DNA of 64,000 nucleotides. Origin: Methylicorpusculum oleiharenae (GTDB lineage Bacteria > Pseudomonadota > Gammaproteobacteria > Methylococcales > Methylomonadaceae). The DNA lies in the NCBI RefSeq assembly GCF_009828925.2, contig NZ_WUTY02000001.1, positions 4,680,492 through 4,744,491 of the forward strand, in the 5' to 3' direction. The notes below the pieces were generated by a model, which worked only from the letters and a program-made list of their open reading frames with translations, searched no databases and was not told the DNA's origin. Made by a program: the position numbers and the translations under genes. Shown in pieces: positions 34,070 through 43,819 of the stretch (position 1 is the first letter of the stretch; every line of letters begins with the position of its first letter).

Positions 34070-34094
34070 AACCCTGTCTGCTTTTGCGAGGGTT
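34070..34094 (-). promoter_or_regulatory. Operator-like dyad C upstream of the PilL block
   Basis: AACCCT at 34070-34075, 13 bases, AGGGTT at 34089-34094; the arms extend to AAAACCCT...AGGGTTTT as in dyad B. Confidence 0.55.
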
Positions 34095-34104
34095 TTGATC
34101 TATC

Positions 34105-34245
34105 GGCCCCGCCTTTTAACCAGTAGATAAGCCTTTTAGGGATAAGCCCTTTCCCGTTAAGGCCGCCTTCCCTTTGCACCTTTTTTTACCTTTTTCCCTT
34201 TGCTTTAAGCCTTTTGCCGTGAGCCTTTCCCGTTGCAAGCGCTGA
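34105..34245. repeat. Cluster of short CCTTT-type direct repeats
   Basis: The plus strand repeats AAGCCTTTT / AAGCCCTTTC / AAGCCTTTTG / GAGCCTTTCC and carries CTTTCCCGTT twice (near 34147 and 34225). The minus strand reads as spaced AAAGG units. It lies just upstream of dyad C. Confidence 0.4.
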
Positions 34246-35203
34246 ATAGGGCGCTGTTGTTACTCAGCATCGAGCACTACCGTTTAAAAATAACCGGATA
34301 CCTATAACGCTCAGCCAGGGATGGGGGTTTAGAGCAGTCATTGATCCGCGTCGCAAACGGCCAATTTCTGCAGGTCACGACGGGCCGGATGCGGATGGAT
34401 GCGCATATCGATCAAACGCAGCCGAATGAATCTGAAACAGCTGAACCCCCTACCGGAATTTGCGTTTGAGAGGAAAGCCGGCGTAGGCGAAACGAGCGAA
34501 TGGTGTTGGAAACTTTGGTACCTAATACAGTACTGACCTTGGTCGAACCGCCCCTGTTGGCTACAACTGATTATGGATTGGACCTGAGAGCCTGTCCCAA
34601 CAGGGAGTTGGTTTGATCGAGGCCGGCTCGTAACCCTTGCTCGCGCGGTAATTCCGCATTGGGCTTGTTCAGCCCAACTCGATCGTCCTTAGGCCTTACA
34701 CATTGGCGTCCATGACCGTGCGCGGACATATTGACGATCCACAGAGGCGTGAACATGTGAATGGGTTTAACCGCGCCCAAAAGAATCGGGCCAATCATGA
34801 CGCCGTCGCCGAATGCCGTTTTAAAGCTGACACTGAAAAGAACAATTAAAAATGGCTCAAAACGGCCAAAACCCGCCGGTCGAGGTCACTATCTAATTTC
34901 TACTATTTAATGCTCCCGACACCCAATTGAGCGTCTGGATTTAGGCGAGCAAATTGACATTATCACTGCGCCACTCCTGTCAAATGTGACCCACCGCGCT
35001 ATCTGAGTAAGTGACAGCAGTTGAGTCGATACCAGCCGGTCATAGTAGTAGCTATAGATGCTTGCTTGCATAACCCTTGACGGGCTCCTTCACGATGTTC
35101 CCTGAAAAACTTCGGGACTCTGTCAGATTTATTTGTAAAATAGTCTAGAAAAGTGGCTCAAAATTGTTAACCATTTTTGGCTCAGTTTCATTGGCCATTA
35201 ACA
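34246..35203. other. About 950 bp without recognisable genes
   Basis: Several short frames exist but none has convincing protein character. The stretch holds the right copy of the 106-bp inverted repeat and then the truncated IS copy 2. It separates the conjugation module from the Ter region. Confidence 0.55.
34863..34968 (-). repeat. Diverged 106-bp inverted repeat, right copy
   Basis: Partner of 429-534; about 75 of 106 positions agree without gaps in inverted orientation. The outer ends of both copies read CAGTGAT toward the inside. Confidence 0.55.
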
Positions 35204-36600
35204 TAGCTTGTTTAATTTTTACAACCCGCACGGAAGCTTATGGCCAGTCCCTTTCATCCCTCAACGAAACCGGCACCCTTTACAGCGCGCTCATTGATTG
35301 ACAAAACCCGCGCCGCATTTAGCACACTGCCGGACAGCCGAAAAACCGCCACCAGCAACAACCTGAAATATGCCGTTTAAGATGCCGCGTTAAGCGCATT
35401 TTCCGTATTTTTTACTCAAAGTCCCTCGTTTTTAGATTACCAGGTGCGCATGGGAAAAATAATGCGCAATCGCTGTTTGGCGTGCACTCAATTCCCAGTA
35501 TGAATCAAGTCCGGACCCTTCTCGACCGGATCCCGCCGCAGCAGGTCTATCCGGTGTTCGCGGACATTAGCGAGGGGCTCCATCAAAACGGTTATTTAGA
35601 TTCTTTCCGCCGTACCGTCAACACACTGCTCATCGCACTGGATGGCACTGACTTTTTTGCCTCGGAGAAAATCGCCTGCCCACAGTGCACTCGGCAAACG
35701 ATGAAGAACGGCAAAACCTTGCATCGCCATACCGCCGTGACGCCGGTCATCGTGGCGCCGGGGCAGCCCCAGGTGGTGCCCTTGCCACCCGAGTTTGTCC
35801 AGCCGCAAGACGGTCAGGACAAGCAAGACTGCGAACTGGCCGCGGCCAAGCGGTGGCTGGATGCCTGGGGCGCACGGTATGCACCGTGGCGTGCCACCTT
35901 ACTCGGCGACGATTTGTATTGTCATCACGACTTTTGCCAAAGGGCCATCGAGCAGGGCTTTCATCTCCTGCTGGTCTGCAAACCGGATTCCCATTCCGCG
36001 TTATACGATTGGCTCGCCGATTTTGAACGTACCGACCAGGTGCGGGTCGTGGAACGCAAACGCTGGAACGGTAAACGGCACATCACCGAGCATTACCGTT
36101 ACATGCATCACTTGCCGCTCCGTAACAGCGACGACACCTTGATGCTTAATTGGTGCGAATTGACGGAAACCGACGAAAACGGCAAACAGCTCTACCGCAA
36201 TGCCTGGGTGACGACCCATGCCATCGACGATGAGACGGTCATCGACATCGCCGCTTCAGGCCGATGCCGTTGGAAAATTGAAAACGAAAACAATAACGTG
36301 CTCAAGAACCACGGTTATCATTTCGACCATAACTTCGGTCACGGCCAACACCATTTAGCGAATTTGATGGCCACACGGGTGCTACTTGCCTATTTGCTTC
36401 ATACCACGCTGGATTGGGTCGATGCTTATTACCGTGCCGTGCGCGGCTTGCTACCCTCACGGCGGACTTGTTTGAACATCTTCGCGCTTTAATGCAGTAT
36501 CTTCCATTCGATGACTGGGATCATTTAATGCAGTTTATGCTTAAAGGACTCAATGGCACAAATCCTGACTCAGGATAGGGTTTTAAGATGAGAATTGCTG
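35204..36600 (+). mobile_element. Degenerate second copy of the 16126-17565 insertion sequence
   Basis: The segment is closely similar to copy 1 from TAGCTTG onward and ends with the same right terminal repeat (GATGAGAATTGCTG, 36587-36600). The left terminal repeat is missing, so it can no longer move by itself. It lies just upstream of the pgpA-like gene. Confidence 0.8.
35240..36491 (+). pseudogene. Transposase pseudogene (copy 2)
   Basis: Compared with the intact transposase at 16191-17543, this copy has TAA at 35378-35380 in place of GAA, a 13-bp deletion near 35452, and a 1-bp deletion near 36468 that ends the frame early. Between these the protein is nearly identical, including the DDE residues. 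Confidence 0.85.
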
Positions 36601-36915
36601 CAGCTGTTATGTTAAAGCTATGGAAAAATCGACCGCATGTTAGAATTCTATGCCACGAAGCCGCTTTAAGTTGGAAAACCGCTCTTGAATTTCAAATATT
36701 CACCGCATTTATTGAGGTGTGGTTGAGAAGTTGTATACATCCTATGCACCTTATTTCAAGTATGACAATTGCTGGGAAGTCGCCAGAAATTGGCAAATTT
36801 GAAAAACAAGGCTATAAATTGAAAATTAAAAATAAAAAATGCAATGTGGCTAAAATTTCTAATAAATCATTCCTCAGACTAGCTCACAGAGCGGCTTTGC
36901 CCATAGGCTCACATT
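36601..36915. other. Upstream region of the Ter cluster
   Basis: A 112-codon frame (36588-36926) begins inside the IS terminal repeat and lacks protein character. I see no clear promoter. The IS copy has probably replaced the original upstream sequence. Confidence 0.4.
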
Positions 36916-37410
36916 TTGATAAATAACAAAAAGATTGATTTTGGCTCAATTTGTTCAGACATAAATTACTTTCTCGCCTTTGGTTTCGGTTCAGGTTTAA
37001 GTCCTAAGGCGCCTGGAACAGTTGGCACTTTGGTTGCGTTCCCTCTATTTTGGTTGCTTGATGCAACAATACCCTCTCCTCTGATACCCGTTATCATGCT
37101 GGTGTTTTTTCTGGCGGGGATCTCTATCTGCGACAAGGCTGGAAAATTCTCAGGAGTTTGTGATCACCCGGGCATTGTCTGGGACGAAATTGTGGCGATG
37201 CTCATTATTCTGTTTTCGATACCCTATTCGCTCACCACATTTGTACTGGCGTTTTTATTTTTCAGGATTTTCGATATTCTCAAACCCTGGCCAATTCTCT
37301 TTTTTGATCAAAAGTTAAAAAACGGATTCGGGGTCATGTTCGATGACCTTTTAGCTGCTCTTTACGCACTTTTATGTCTTACCGTCTATCAACAACTATT
37401 TTCATTCTGA
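36916..37410 (+). CDS. pgpA: Phosphatidylglycerophosphatase A-like protein
   Basis: PgpA removes phosphate from phosphatidylglycerophosphate in the inner membrane. The family motifs are present: FLAFGFGSGLSPKAPGTVGT, GIVWDEIVAM, FRIFDILKPWPI and VMFDDLLAALYA, with about four membrane helices in 164 residues. The only start that keeps the whole family N-terminus is TTG at 36916. It heads the Ter cluster 16 bp before the DUF475 gene and may be co-transcribed. It could be the housekeeping pgpA displaced by the IS, or a Ter-linked paralogue. Confidence 0.82.
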   Translation: MINNKKIDFGSICSDINYFLAFGFGSGLSPKAPGTVGTLVAFPLFWLLDATIPSPLIPVIMLVFFLAGISICDKAGKFSGVCDHPGIVWDEIVAMLIILFSIPYSLTTFVLAFLFFRIFDILKPWPILFFDQKLKNGFGVMFDDLLAALYALLCLTVYQQLFSF

Positions 37411-37426
37411 AACTCAGGATATTCAA

Positions 37427-38449
37427 ATGCGTCATTTTAATTTATCCATTTTCTTCACATTATTTTGCGTAGTCGCAGCTTTTCTTTTTGGTGGTATTCA
37501 GGCCGTCATTTTGGCGCTTGTGCTTGGAGTGTTGGAGGTTAGCTTATCTTTCGATAACGCCGTCGTAAATGCTTCGGTTTTAAAGCGAATGACACCACTC
37601 TGGCAACATCGCTTCTTGACCTGGGGTATTGTGGTCGCAGTGTTTGGTATGCGGCTGTTATTTCCCATTCTTATTGTCGCTTTCGCTACTGACCTGAGCT
37701 TGTTTAGCGTGACCGGCATGGCAATAAATGAACCGGAGTTATACTCAAAACATCTCCATGATGCACACCCCTTCATTGCCTCGTTTGGCGGTACTTTTTT
37801 GTTGTTGGTCGCATTTTCCTTCCTGTTCGATGAGGCTAGGGATATTTATTGGTTGGGCCGTCTGGAACAAAAAATACAAGCAATCGGCAAAATAGACGCA
37901 GTCGCTACCACCTTGGCAATGCTGTTTTTGCTCATCACTTACGAGCTTGTTGAAAAAATTGATCAGCAGGATGTTTTGTTTGGAGGTGTTTTAGGAATAT
38001 TTCTTTATGGAGTCGTCAGTAGCCTGGATCGTTTTTTTCAGGTCGAATCGGAGGAAGAGGATATACCTTCAGGTGACATCATGAAAAAAGGCGGAATGAT
38101 GGCCTTTTTGTACCTGGAATTACTGGACGCTTCTTTCTCTTTCGATGGCGTTATTGGTGCTTTTGCTATTACCCGCGATATTGTCATCATTATGATTGGC
38201 TTGGGCATAGGCGCGATGTTTGTCAGATCTCTAACCGTTTTTCTGGTCAACCAAGGCACATTGGATGAGTATGTTTTTTTAGAGCACGGCGCCCATTACG
38301 CGATCGGCATTTTAGCCGTAATAATGCTAATTACCACTCACACCCCCATTCCCGAGACATTCACAGGCTTAATCGGGGCCGCATTAATTATCTTGTCCCT
38401 TTTTTCCTCGATTCGTTATAAGCAAAAAAATATCGAAGGACTTTCGTAA
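37427..38449 (+). CDS. DUF475 integral membrane protein (TerC-like)
   Basis: The 340-residue protein has about eight or nine helices and two internally similar acidic membrane motifs, [17 protein letters not shown] (near 37-53) and [17 protein letters not shown] (near 228-244). SFDNAV/SFDGV motifs mark the TerC/DUF475 metal-ion transport superfamily. No separate TerC gene is present, so this protein probably supplies the membrane part of the Ter system. Confidence 0.85.
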   Translation: MRHFNLSIFFTLFCVVAAFLFGGIQAVILALVLGVLEVSLSFDNAVVNASVLKRMTPLWQHRFLTWGIVVAVFGMRLLFPILIVAFATDLSLFSVTGMAINEPELYSKHLHDAHPFIASFGGTFLLLVAFSFLFDEARDIYWLGRLEQKIQAIGKIDAVATTLAMLFLLITYELVEKIDQQDVLFGGVLGIFLYGVVSSLDRFFQVESEEEDIPSGDIMKKGGMMAFLYLELLDASFSFDGVIGAFAITRDIVIIMIGLGIGAMFVRSLTVFLVNQGTLDEYVFLEHGAHYAIGILAVIMLITTHTPIPETFTGLIGAALIILSLFSSIRYKQKNIEGLS

Positions 38450-38472
38450 CCATTCACAACAGGAGACTCAAA

Positions 38473-39048
38473 ATGGCTATTTCATTAAGCAAAGGCGGAA
38501 ACATCAGTTTAACTAAAACCGATCCTCAACTGAAAAATATTCATGTTGGCTTAAGTTGGGACGCGAGATCCACTGATGGTTCTGATTTTGATCTGGATGC
38601 CAGCGTATTCTTGGTCAAAAGTGATAACAAAGTGCGTGGGGATCACGACTTTATATTTTACAATCAGCTCAAATCCTCCTGCGGCTCTGTTGAGCACACG
38701 GGCGACAATCGAACCGGAGCCGGGGATGGCGACGATGAAGTCGTCAAGGTTATGCTCGATAAAGTACCTCAGGAAATCAGCAAAATCGTGGTAGTTGTCA
38801 CGATACATGATGCAGAATCAAAAGGTCAGAACTTTGGCCAAGTCCATAATGCCGCGATTCGTCTGGTCAATATGGACACCAATATCGAGGTTACGCGCTA
38901 TGATTTAAGTGAAGACGCCTCTATAGAAACAGCCATGATTTTCGGTGAAATTTACCGTCACAATACTGAATGGAAATTCAAAGCGGTTGGCCAAGGTTAC
39001 TCTGGCGGATTAAGAACCCTGGCTTTGCAGCATGGCATCCAATTATAA
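38473..39048 (+). CDS. terD: TerD
   Basis: The 191-residue protein follows a good AGGAGA. It shows the TerD pattern: [29 protein letters not shown]-type [20 protein letters not shown] (in part) and [15 protein letters not shown], the acidic loops that bind two Ca ions, and the ending [20 protein letters not shown]. TerD proteins are calcium-binding stress proteins that help resist tellurite, phage and DNA damage at the membrane. Confidence 0.93.
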   Translation: MAISLSKGGNISLTKTDPQLKNIHVGLSWDARSTDGSDFDLDASVFLVKSDNKVRGDHDFIFYNQLKSSCGSVEHTGDNRTGAGDGDDEVVKVMLDKVPQEISKIVVVVTIHDAESKGQNFGQVHNAAIRLVNMDTNIEVTRYDLSEDASIETAMIFGEIYRHNTEWKFKAVGQGYSGGLRTLALQHGIQL

Positions 39049-39082
39049 AAATAACTTTCTCAACTAAAGTAAGGAGTTCATT

Positions 39083-39658
39083 ATGCCCGTATCACTCGCT
39101 AAAGGCGGCAATGTAAATTTAAGCAAAGAAGCCCCAGGGCTTAATAAAATAGTAATAGGATTGGGATGGGATGCCCGTGCAACCGATGGAGCGGCATTTG
39201 ATTTGGATGCCAGTTGCTTTTTGGTCAAATTAGACGGCAAAGTAAGGTCGGATAACGATTTTTGCTTTTATAACAATAAATCGGTTGGCGATGGCGCGGT
39301 GAATCATCAAGGCGATAACCTGACAGGCGAAGGCGAAGGCGATGATGAAGCCATTAAAGTTGAATTAACTAAAGTACCTACCGATATCGATAAAGTAGTG
39401 TTTTGCGTCACGATTCATGATGCCGGTACCCGAAATCAAAATTTTGGCCAAGTTTCAAAAGCTTATATCAGGATCGTCAATGAAGAAAACGGAACTGAAA
39501 TAGCTCGCTATGACTTGAGCGAAGATGCCTCAGTAGAAACAGCGATGATTTTCGGGGAAATTTACCGTAATGGCGCTGACTGGAAATTTAAAGCGGTAGG
39601 CCAGGGTTTTGCGGGTGGACTTGGGCCATTAGCGTCATCTTTCGGTGTAAACGTCTAA
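39083..39658 (+). CDS. terE: TerE-like TerD-family protein
   Basis: A TerD-fold paralogue of the same 191-residue length, with [35 protein letters not shown] and the ending [16 protein letters not shown]. The KEAP N-terminus and GVN ending resemble enterobacterial TerE more than TerD. AAGGAG precedes the ATG. It follows terD by 34 bp. Confidence 0.9.
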   Translation: MPVSLAKGGNVNLSKEAPGLNKIVIGLGWDARATDGAAFDLDASCFLVKLDGKVRSDNDFCFYNNKSVGDGAVNHQGDNLTGEGEGDDEAIKVELTKVPTDIDKVVFCVTIHDAGTRNQNFGQVSKAYIRIVNEENGTEIARYDLSEDASVETAMIFGEIYRNGADWKFKAVGQGFAGGLGPLASSFGVNV

Positions 39659-39673
39659 TTTCCAGAGAAACCC

Positions 39674-40945
39674 ATGCAGATCCGCAAAGGCCAAAGATTG
39701 CCGTTGACCCAACTGGCTCCTGAATATCAACAAAACGAGTTCTTCCAAATACGGACCGCTATTGACGGTTTGATTTCTGAAGTCGATTTTTCATGTTTTG
39801 GCGTTGACGTGGAGCAGCGGTTATCCGACGATCGCTATATGACGTTTTTCAATCAGGCGGAATCTCCTTGCGGGTCTGTTTCAATATCCCTATTGGGAAA
39901 CCGAGTCAACGGCTTCAATTTCAAGTTAAGTTCATTACCGGCAAGCATTGACAGGTTGGTTATCACCGCAGCAATAGACGGTACTGAAACGATGAACGCG
40001 ATGAAGTCCGGCCATCTCAAATTTTTTGTTGCAAGCAAGGAAGTCGCAGAATTTGCTTTTGAAGGGAAGGATTTTAAAAACGAAAAAGCCTTGATGTTGG
40101 GCGAGTTGTATCGAAAGGATGGCGAATGGCGATTTTGCGCAGTCGGACAAGGTTTCGATGGAGGGTTGGACGCTTTAGTAAAGCATTTTGGAGGTGAAGT
40201 AGCCGGACAACCCGACATATCAGCTTCCGATGCCCCTCAATCCATCAAATTGTCGCTTGAAAAGAAAATTGCCAAGGACGCTCCCAAATTGGTTGATTTG
40301 TCCAAAAAGGCGACGATATCGCTTGAGAAAAAACAACTGTCCAACCTGGTAGCGCGTGTAGGATTAGTGCTTGACACGTCAGGGTCAATGACCCGGCAAT
40401 TCATGCAAGGGCGTGTCCAGGAAGTTATCAACCGGATGTTGCCTTTAGCGGTTCATTTTGATGATGACGGCGAACTGGATGTTTGGGCTTTTTCCACGAA
40501 GTCTTTGGCCTTACCGCCCGCGACGCTTATAAATTACGGCGATTACATCGATACGATAAATGGCGGCTGGCGGAAATGGGGCCTTTTGTCTTACAACAAC
40601 GAACCAGAAGTGATTAGAGCCGTTTTAGATTACTACGAGGGCACCCATTCTCCAGTATTGATTATTTTTATCAGTGACGGTGGCGTTGATCAGAACGCCA
40701 AAATTAAAAAACTGCTGGTCGAAGCCGCATCGAAACCGATTTTTTGGCAGTTTATCGGTATAGGCGGGCGCAATTACGGCATATTGGAAAAGCTGGACAC
40801 AATGCCAGGACGAATCGTGGATAACTGCGGCTTTTTTGCTTTGGACGATCTTGATAGTGTGTCCGAACAACAGCTTTACGATAGACTCCTTCAGGAATTT
40901 CCAGCCTGGATTGCCGACGCTAAAAGCCAAGGCATCATCAATTAA
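39674..40945 (+). CDS. terF: TerF-like protein: TerD domain plus vWA domain
   Basis: The N-terminal 175 residues are a divergent TerD domain that has lost most acidic Ca ligands but keeps MLGELYRKDGEWRFCAVGQG. A Lys-rich linker leads to a von Willebrand A domain (about 225-423) with an intact MIDAS motif, VLDTSGSM near 231-238, and IIFISDGGVDQN near 330. TerF-type proteins are thought to act as metal-dependent scaffolds joining TerD family members. Confidence 0.88.
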   Translation: MQIRKGQRLPLTQLAPEYQQNEFFQIRTAIDGLISEVDFSCFGVDVEQRLSDDRYMTFFNQAESPCGSVSISLLGNRVNGFNFKLSSLPASIDRLVITAAIDGTETMNAMKSGHLKFFVASKEVAEFAFEGKDFKNEKALMLGELYRKDGEWRFCAVGQGFDGGLDALVKHFGGEVAGQPDISASDAPQSIKLSLEKKIAKDAPKLVDLSKKATISLEKKQLSNLVARVGLVLDTSGSMTRQFMQGRVQEVINRMLPLAVHFDDDGELDVWAFSTKSLALPPATLINYGDYIDTINGGWRKWGLLSYNNEPEVIRAVLDYYEGTHSPVLIIFISDGGVDQNAKIKKLLVEAASKPIFWQFIGIGGRNYGILEKLDTMPGRIVDNCGFFALDDLDSVSEQQLYDRLLQEFPAWIADAKSQGIIN

Positions 40946-40969
40946 CATTACAACTGATAGGAATACACT

Positions 40970-41557
40970 ATGGCAATTTCATTAACAAAAGGTCAGAAAA
41001 TTTCTCTTGATAAAGAGTCAGGGCAAGCCTTGTCCAAAGTTATCATGGGTCTGGGTTGGGATGCTGCGAAAAAAGGCGGCATGCTTGGCGGTTTATTTGG
41101 TGGCGGCGGCGGTCCAATCGATCTGGATGCCTCCTGTGTACTGTTCGGTGAAGCTAATAAAGTCATCGATACTGTGTGGTTTAAGCAGTTAAAAAGCCGC
41201 GACGGCAGTATCCGGCACACAGGCGATAATTTAACCGGCGACGGAGATGGCGATGATGAACAAATCATCGTTGATCTGTCCAGCATACCTGCCAATGTCA
41301 CCTCCCTGGTTTTTACCGTCAGTTCGTTCACTGGCCAGTCTTTTGATGCGGTTGATAACGCCTATTGCCGAATCGTAAATGCGGCAAACCAGCAGGAAAT
41401 CGCCCGGTACACATTAAGCAATCAAGGCGCTCATACAGCGCAAATCATGGCAAAAGTTTATCGTCATAATAACGAATGGAAAATGCATGCGATCGGCGAG
41501 TCGGTTAATGGCCGATCCATTGAACAATTGGTTCCGCTAATTACCCCTTTTCTTTAA
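40970..41557 (+). CDS. terZ: TerZ-like TerD-family protein
   Basis: The 195-residue TerD-fold protein has the glycine insert KKGGMLGGLFGGGGGPIDLD that marks TerZ/TerX types, HTGDNLTGDGDGDDE as Ca loop, and SSFTGQSFDAVDNAYCRIV. It follows a TAGGAA and is close to the ATP-grasp gene (10 bp), so transcription probably continues into the biosynthetic set. Confidence 0.88.
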   Translation: MAISLTKGQKISLDKESGQALSKVIMGLGWDAAKKGGMLGGLFGGGGGPIDLDASCVLFGEANKVIDTVWFKQLKSRDGSIRHTGDNLTGDGDGDDEQIIVDLSSIPANVTSLVFTVSSFTGQSFDAVDNAYCRIVNAANQQEIARYTLSNQGAHTAQIMAKVYRHNNEWKMHAIGESVNGRSIEQLVPLITPFL

Positions 41558-41567
41558 GGTCTGGTGC

Positions 41568-42599
41568 ATGCGTATTTGGTTTAATAAAACCTTTTCCTCT
41601 ATCCATTCCGTTCTCAGAAATCTTCGACAAGCCGATTACGAAAAAAATATCACCCTGATTATTTCCCATATCCACCGTCATGCGCCAGGCATGGCAGTGG
41701 CTGATGAGAGCTATATAGAGCCTGACGATTTAAGCGATGAACAATACCTTGAGTGGGCGCTTCGTTTTTGCCGGCAACACCGGATTGACTGGTTTTGGCC
41801 AGGCAAAGCCGCGGCTATTATTGCCCAAAATCAGGATCGATTTCTGGCAGATAATGTCCGCATTCTTCTAGTTGCAGAACCTGCCGTACTGGCTTTGCTC
41901 AATGATAAAGCCGCTTTTTATGCAGTACTTGGGCGGGAAATAGCTCTACCCCCTGATGCGGTAGCCGTAAATTCCTTGAGCGAGTTTGATCAGGCTTTCA
42001 ACTCGTTACGCATTAAACATCCTAAATTATGCGTAAAGCCGGCCGTGTCCGTATTTGGTTTAGGTTTTCGTATTATCGACGAAAGCCGATCCAGTATTAC
42101 CCATTTACTAAAAGGAATTGAGCATCAAATCGCCTTGAGTGAGTTGCGCTTTGGAATGGAGCGAACACCTCAATTCGAGACCTTATTGGTTATGGAATAT
42201 TTGCCAGGACATGAATGGAGTGTAGATTGTGTGGCGACAAACGGTAAACTCTGGTGCGCAGTACAGCGTAAAAAGCCATTATCCGCAGGCCTGGGGCAAA
42301 TCATTGATGATAATCCTGACATTGCCGCTATGGTTCAACGCTTAACCCGGCATTATCGCTTAAACGGGCTGTTTAATATCCAGTTTAAAGAGGGCATCTT
42401 CGGCCCTCGTCTTTTGGAGATCAACGCAAGGCCTTCCGGCGGCGTAGGAATGGCGTGCTTATCGGGTGTTAATCTTGCGAAAATTGCGCTGCAAACCGTG
42501 TTAAGTAACGAGCAGATAAAAGAAACTCAAATCATGGATATTAACTTTGGGCGCTATGTTTCCGAAATAAATACTCCGGTAACATTGGAAGCCTTATGA
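41568..42599 (+). CDS. Ter-associated ATP-grasp ligase
   Basis: The 343-residue protein has the ATP-grasp layout: lysine-containing LCVKPAVSVFGLGFRI (near 149), the VMEYLPGHEWSVDCV acid segment (near 208), and the Mg-binding FNIQFKEGIFGPRLLEINARPSGG near 275. It probably joins an acid to an amine or nucleoside-like acceptor. Anantharaman, Iyer and Aravind described this class as part of the Ter-linked biosynthetic module. Confidence 0.82.
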   Translation: MRIWFNKTFSSIHSVLRNLRQADYEKNITLIISHIHRHAPGMAVADESYIEPDDLSDEQYLEWALRFCRQHRIDWFWPGKAAAIIAQNQDRFLADNVRILLVAEPAVLALLNDKAAFYAVLGREIALPPDAVAVNSLSEFDQAFNSLRIKHPKLCVKPAVSVFGLGFRIIDESRSSITHLLKGIEHQIALSELRFGMERTPQFETLLVMEYLPGHEWSVDCVATNGKLWCAVQRKKPLSAGLGQIIDDNPDIAAMVQRLTRHYRLNGLFNIQFKEGIFGPRLLEINARPSGGVGMACLSGVNLAKIALQTVLSNEQIKETQIMDINFGRYVSEINTPVTLEAL

Positions 42600-43819
42600 A
42601 TGTAGGTTCATCATTGACGGTAAAGCTGCGTACCGGACATTTGCGACTTTCAACCGATTCCGGTCACATTCCCTTGAAGCGACTGATCGGCTTTTCATCG
42701 CGCATCAACAGCCAGCGCGGCTTTCTGTTTATCAGCAAGGTGCTGGGTAAACATTATCCGGTCAAGCCCAAAACCATGGCATGGTCATACCGGGCTTTGG
42801 CAAAGCGTCTTTTTGACAGCACTCAATTTGACGGACCTTCGCTGTGGATAGGTATGGCGGAAACAGCTACCGGCCTGGGTTACGGTGTGTACGAATCGGC
42901 CTGTTCATTCGGTGTCGACGACGCACTATTTATGCAAACCACCCGCTATCACTTGTCAGGGTATGAACGGCTGGAATTTATCGAAGCGCATAGCCACGCG
43001 ACGGATTTTTTTCTATATTGTCCTCAAAAAGAAAGCCATAGGCATATTTTTTTAAATGCCGGACAACTGGTGTTGGTGGATGATGAAATCAGCACCGGGG
43101 CGACGTTTTCAAGGTTAATAGACGCTTATAGAACTGTTAATCCAAACCTGGAAAAAGTCATCATCGTCAGTTTGGTTAACTTTGCTTCACCTGAACATCG
43201 TCAGAAGGTAGAAGTTTCCTCCGAAATTAGCGTGCAATGGATTTCATTGTTAGAAGGCCGCTGGGAATTTGATGCTGTTGATTCCGATTATGAGCACAAT
43301 CGCGATGATACTATCAATGTCATCGGCAACGGCAAATGTAAGCGAACAATATTGGCCTGGCCTGGCCGAACGGGCATAGATCGTCCCGTCATTTTTTCAG
43401 ACGCGAGTCTTTCCTCCTTAAAGCAATACTTGCCGGAAGATCCCGGCAACCGTCCGATTCTCGTATTGGGTACCGGCGAGTGTAATCCGCCTGCTTATTT
43501 ATTGGGACGTTCACTGGAGTGTAAGGGCTATCCCGTGATCGTCCAGGCAACCACACGTTCCCCGATCAATGTAGAAGGTGACATCGGTTCAAGAATACGG
43601 TTTACCGACAATTACCAGGACGGCATCCATAATTTTCTGTACAACATCAACCCGGATGCCTATCGTTTGATTATTTTTTGCCACGAAACGCCGTTGACGC
43701 CGGAAGCAAATGCTGACGATCTCGATTTCATCGGCGTTATCCGGAAGCTGAATGGCATTAGCGCAAAATTTTCTTATCAGGATAATGACTGTGCAAAACT
43801 TGATTTTTGCAGACCTTGA
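42596..43819 (+). CDS. Ter-associated phosphoribosyltransferase (with TRSP-like C-terminus)
   Basis: The 407-residue protein has an N-terminal type I PRTase fold with the PRPP-binding loop LVLVDDEISTGATFS near residues 158-172 and MAETATGLG near 85. A C-terminal domain of about 150 residues (ILVLGTGECNPPAYLLGRSL) corresponds to the TRSP domain found with these enzymes. It overlaps the ATP-grasp gene by 4 bp, so the two are translationally coupled. Confidence 0.83.
   Translation: MNVGSSLTVKLRTGHLRLSTDSGHIPLKRLIGFSSRINSQRGFLFISKVLGKHYPVKPKTMAWSYRALAKRLFDSTQFDGPSLWIGMAETATGLGYGVYESACSFGVDDALFMQTTRYHLSGYERLEFIEAHSHATDFFLYCPQKESHRHIFLNAGQLVLVDDEISTGATFSRLIDAYRTVNPNLEKVIIVSLVNFASPEHRQKVEVSSEISVQWISLLEGRWEFDAVDSDYEHNRDDTINVIGNGKCKRTILAWPGRTGIDRPVIFSDASLSSLKQYLPEDPGNRPILVLGTGECNPPAYLLGRSLECKGYPVIVQATTRSPINVEGDIGSRIRFTDNYQDGIHNFLYNINPDAYRLIIFCHETPLTPEANADDLDFIGVIRKLNGISAKFSYQDNDCAKLDFCRP

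Noticed and set aside
34571-34798. 75-codon minus-strand frame (MIGPILLGAVKPIH)
   Set aside because: No family, no ribosome binding site, and Gly/Arg-poor mixed composition; I could not link it to an IS or RNA gene.
36588-36926. 112-codon frame before pgpA
   Set aside because: It begins inside an IS terminal repeat and shows no domain; it is probably chance.
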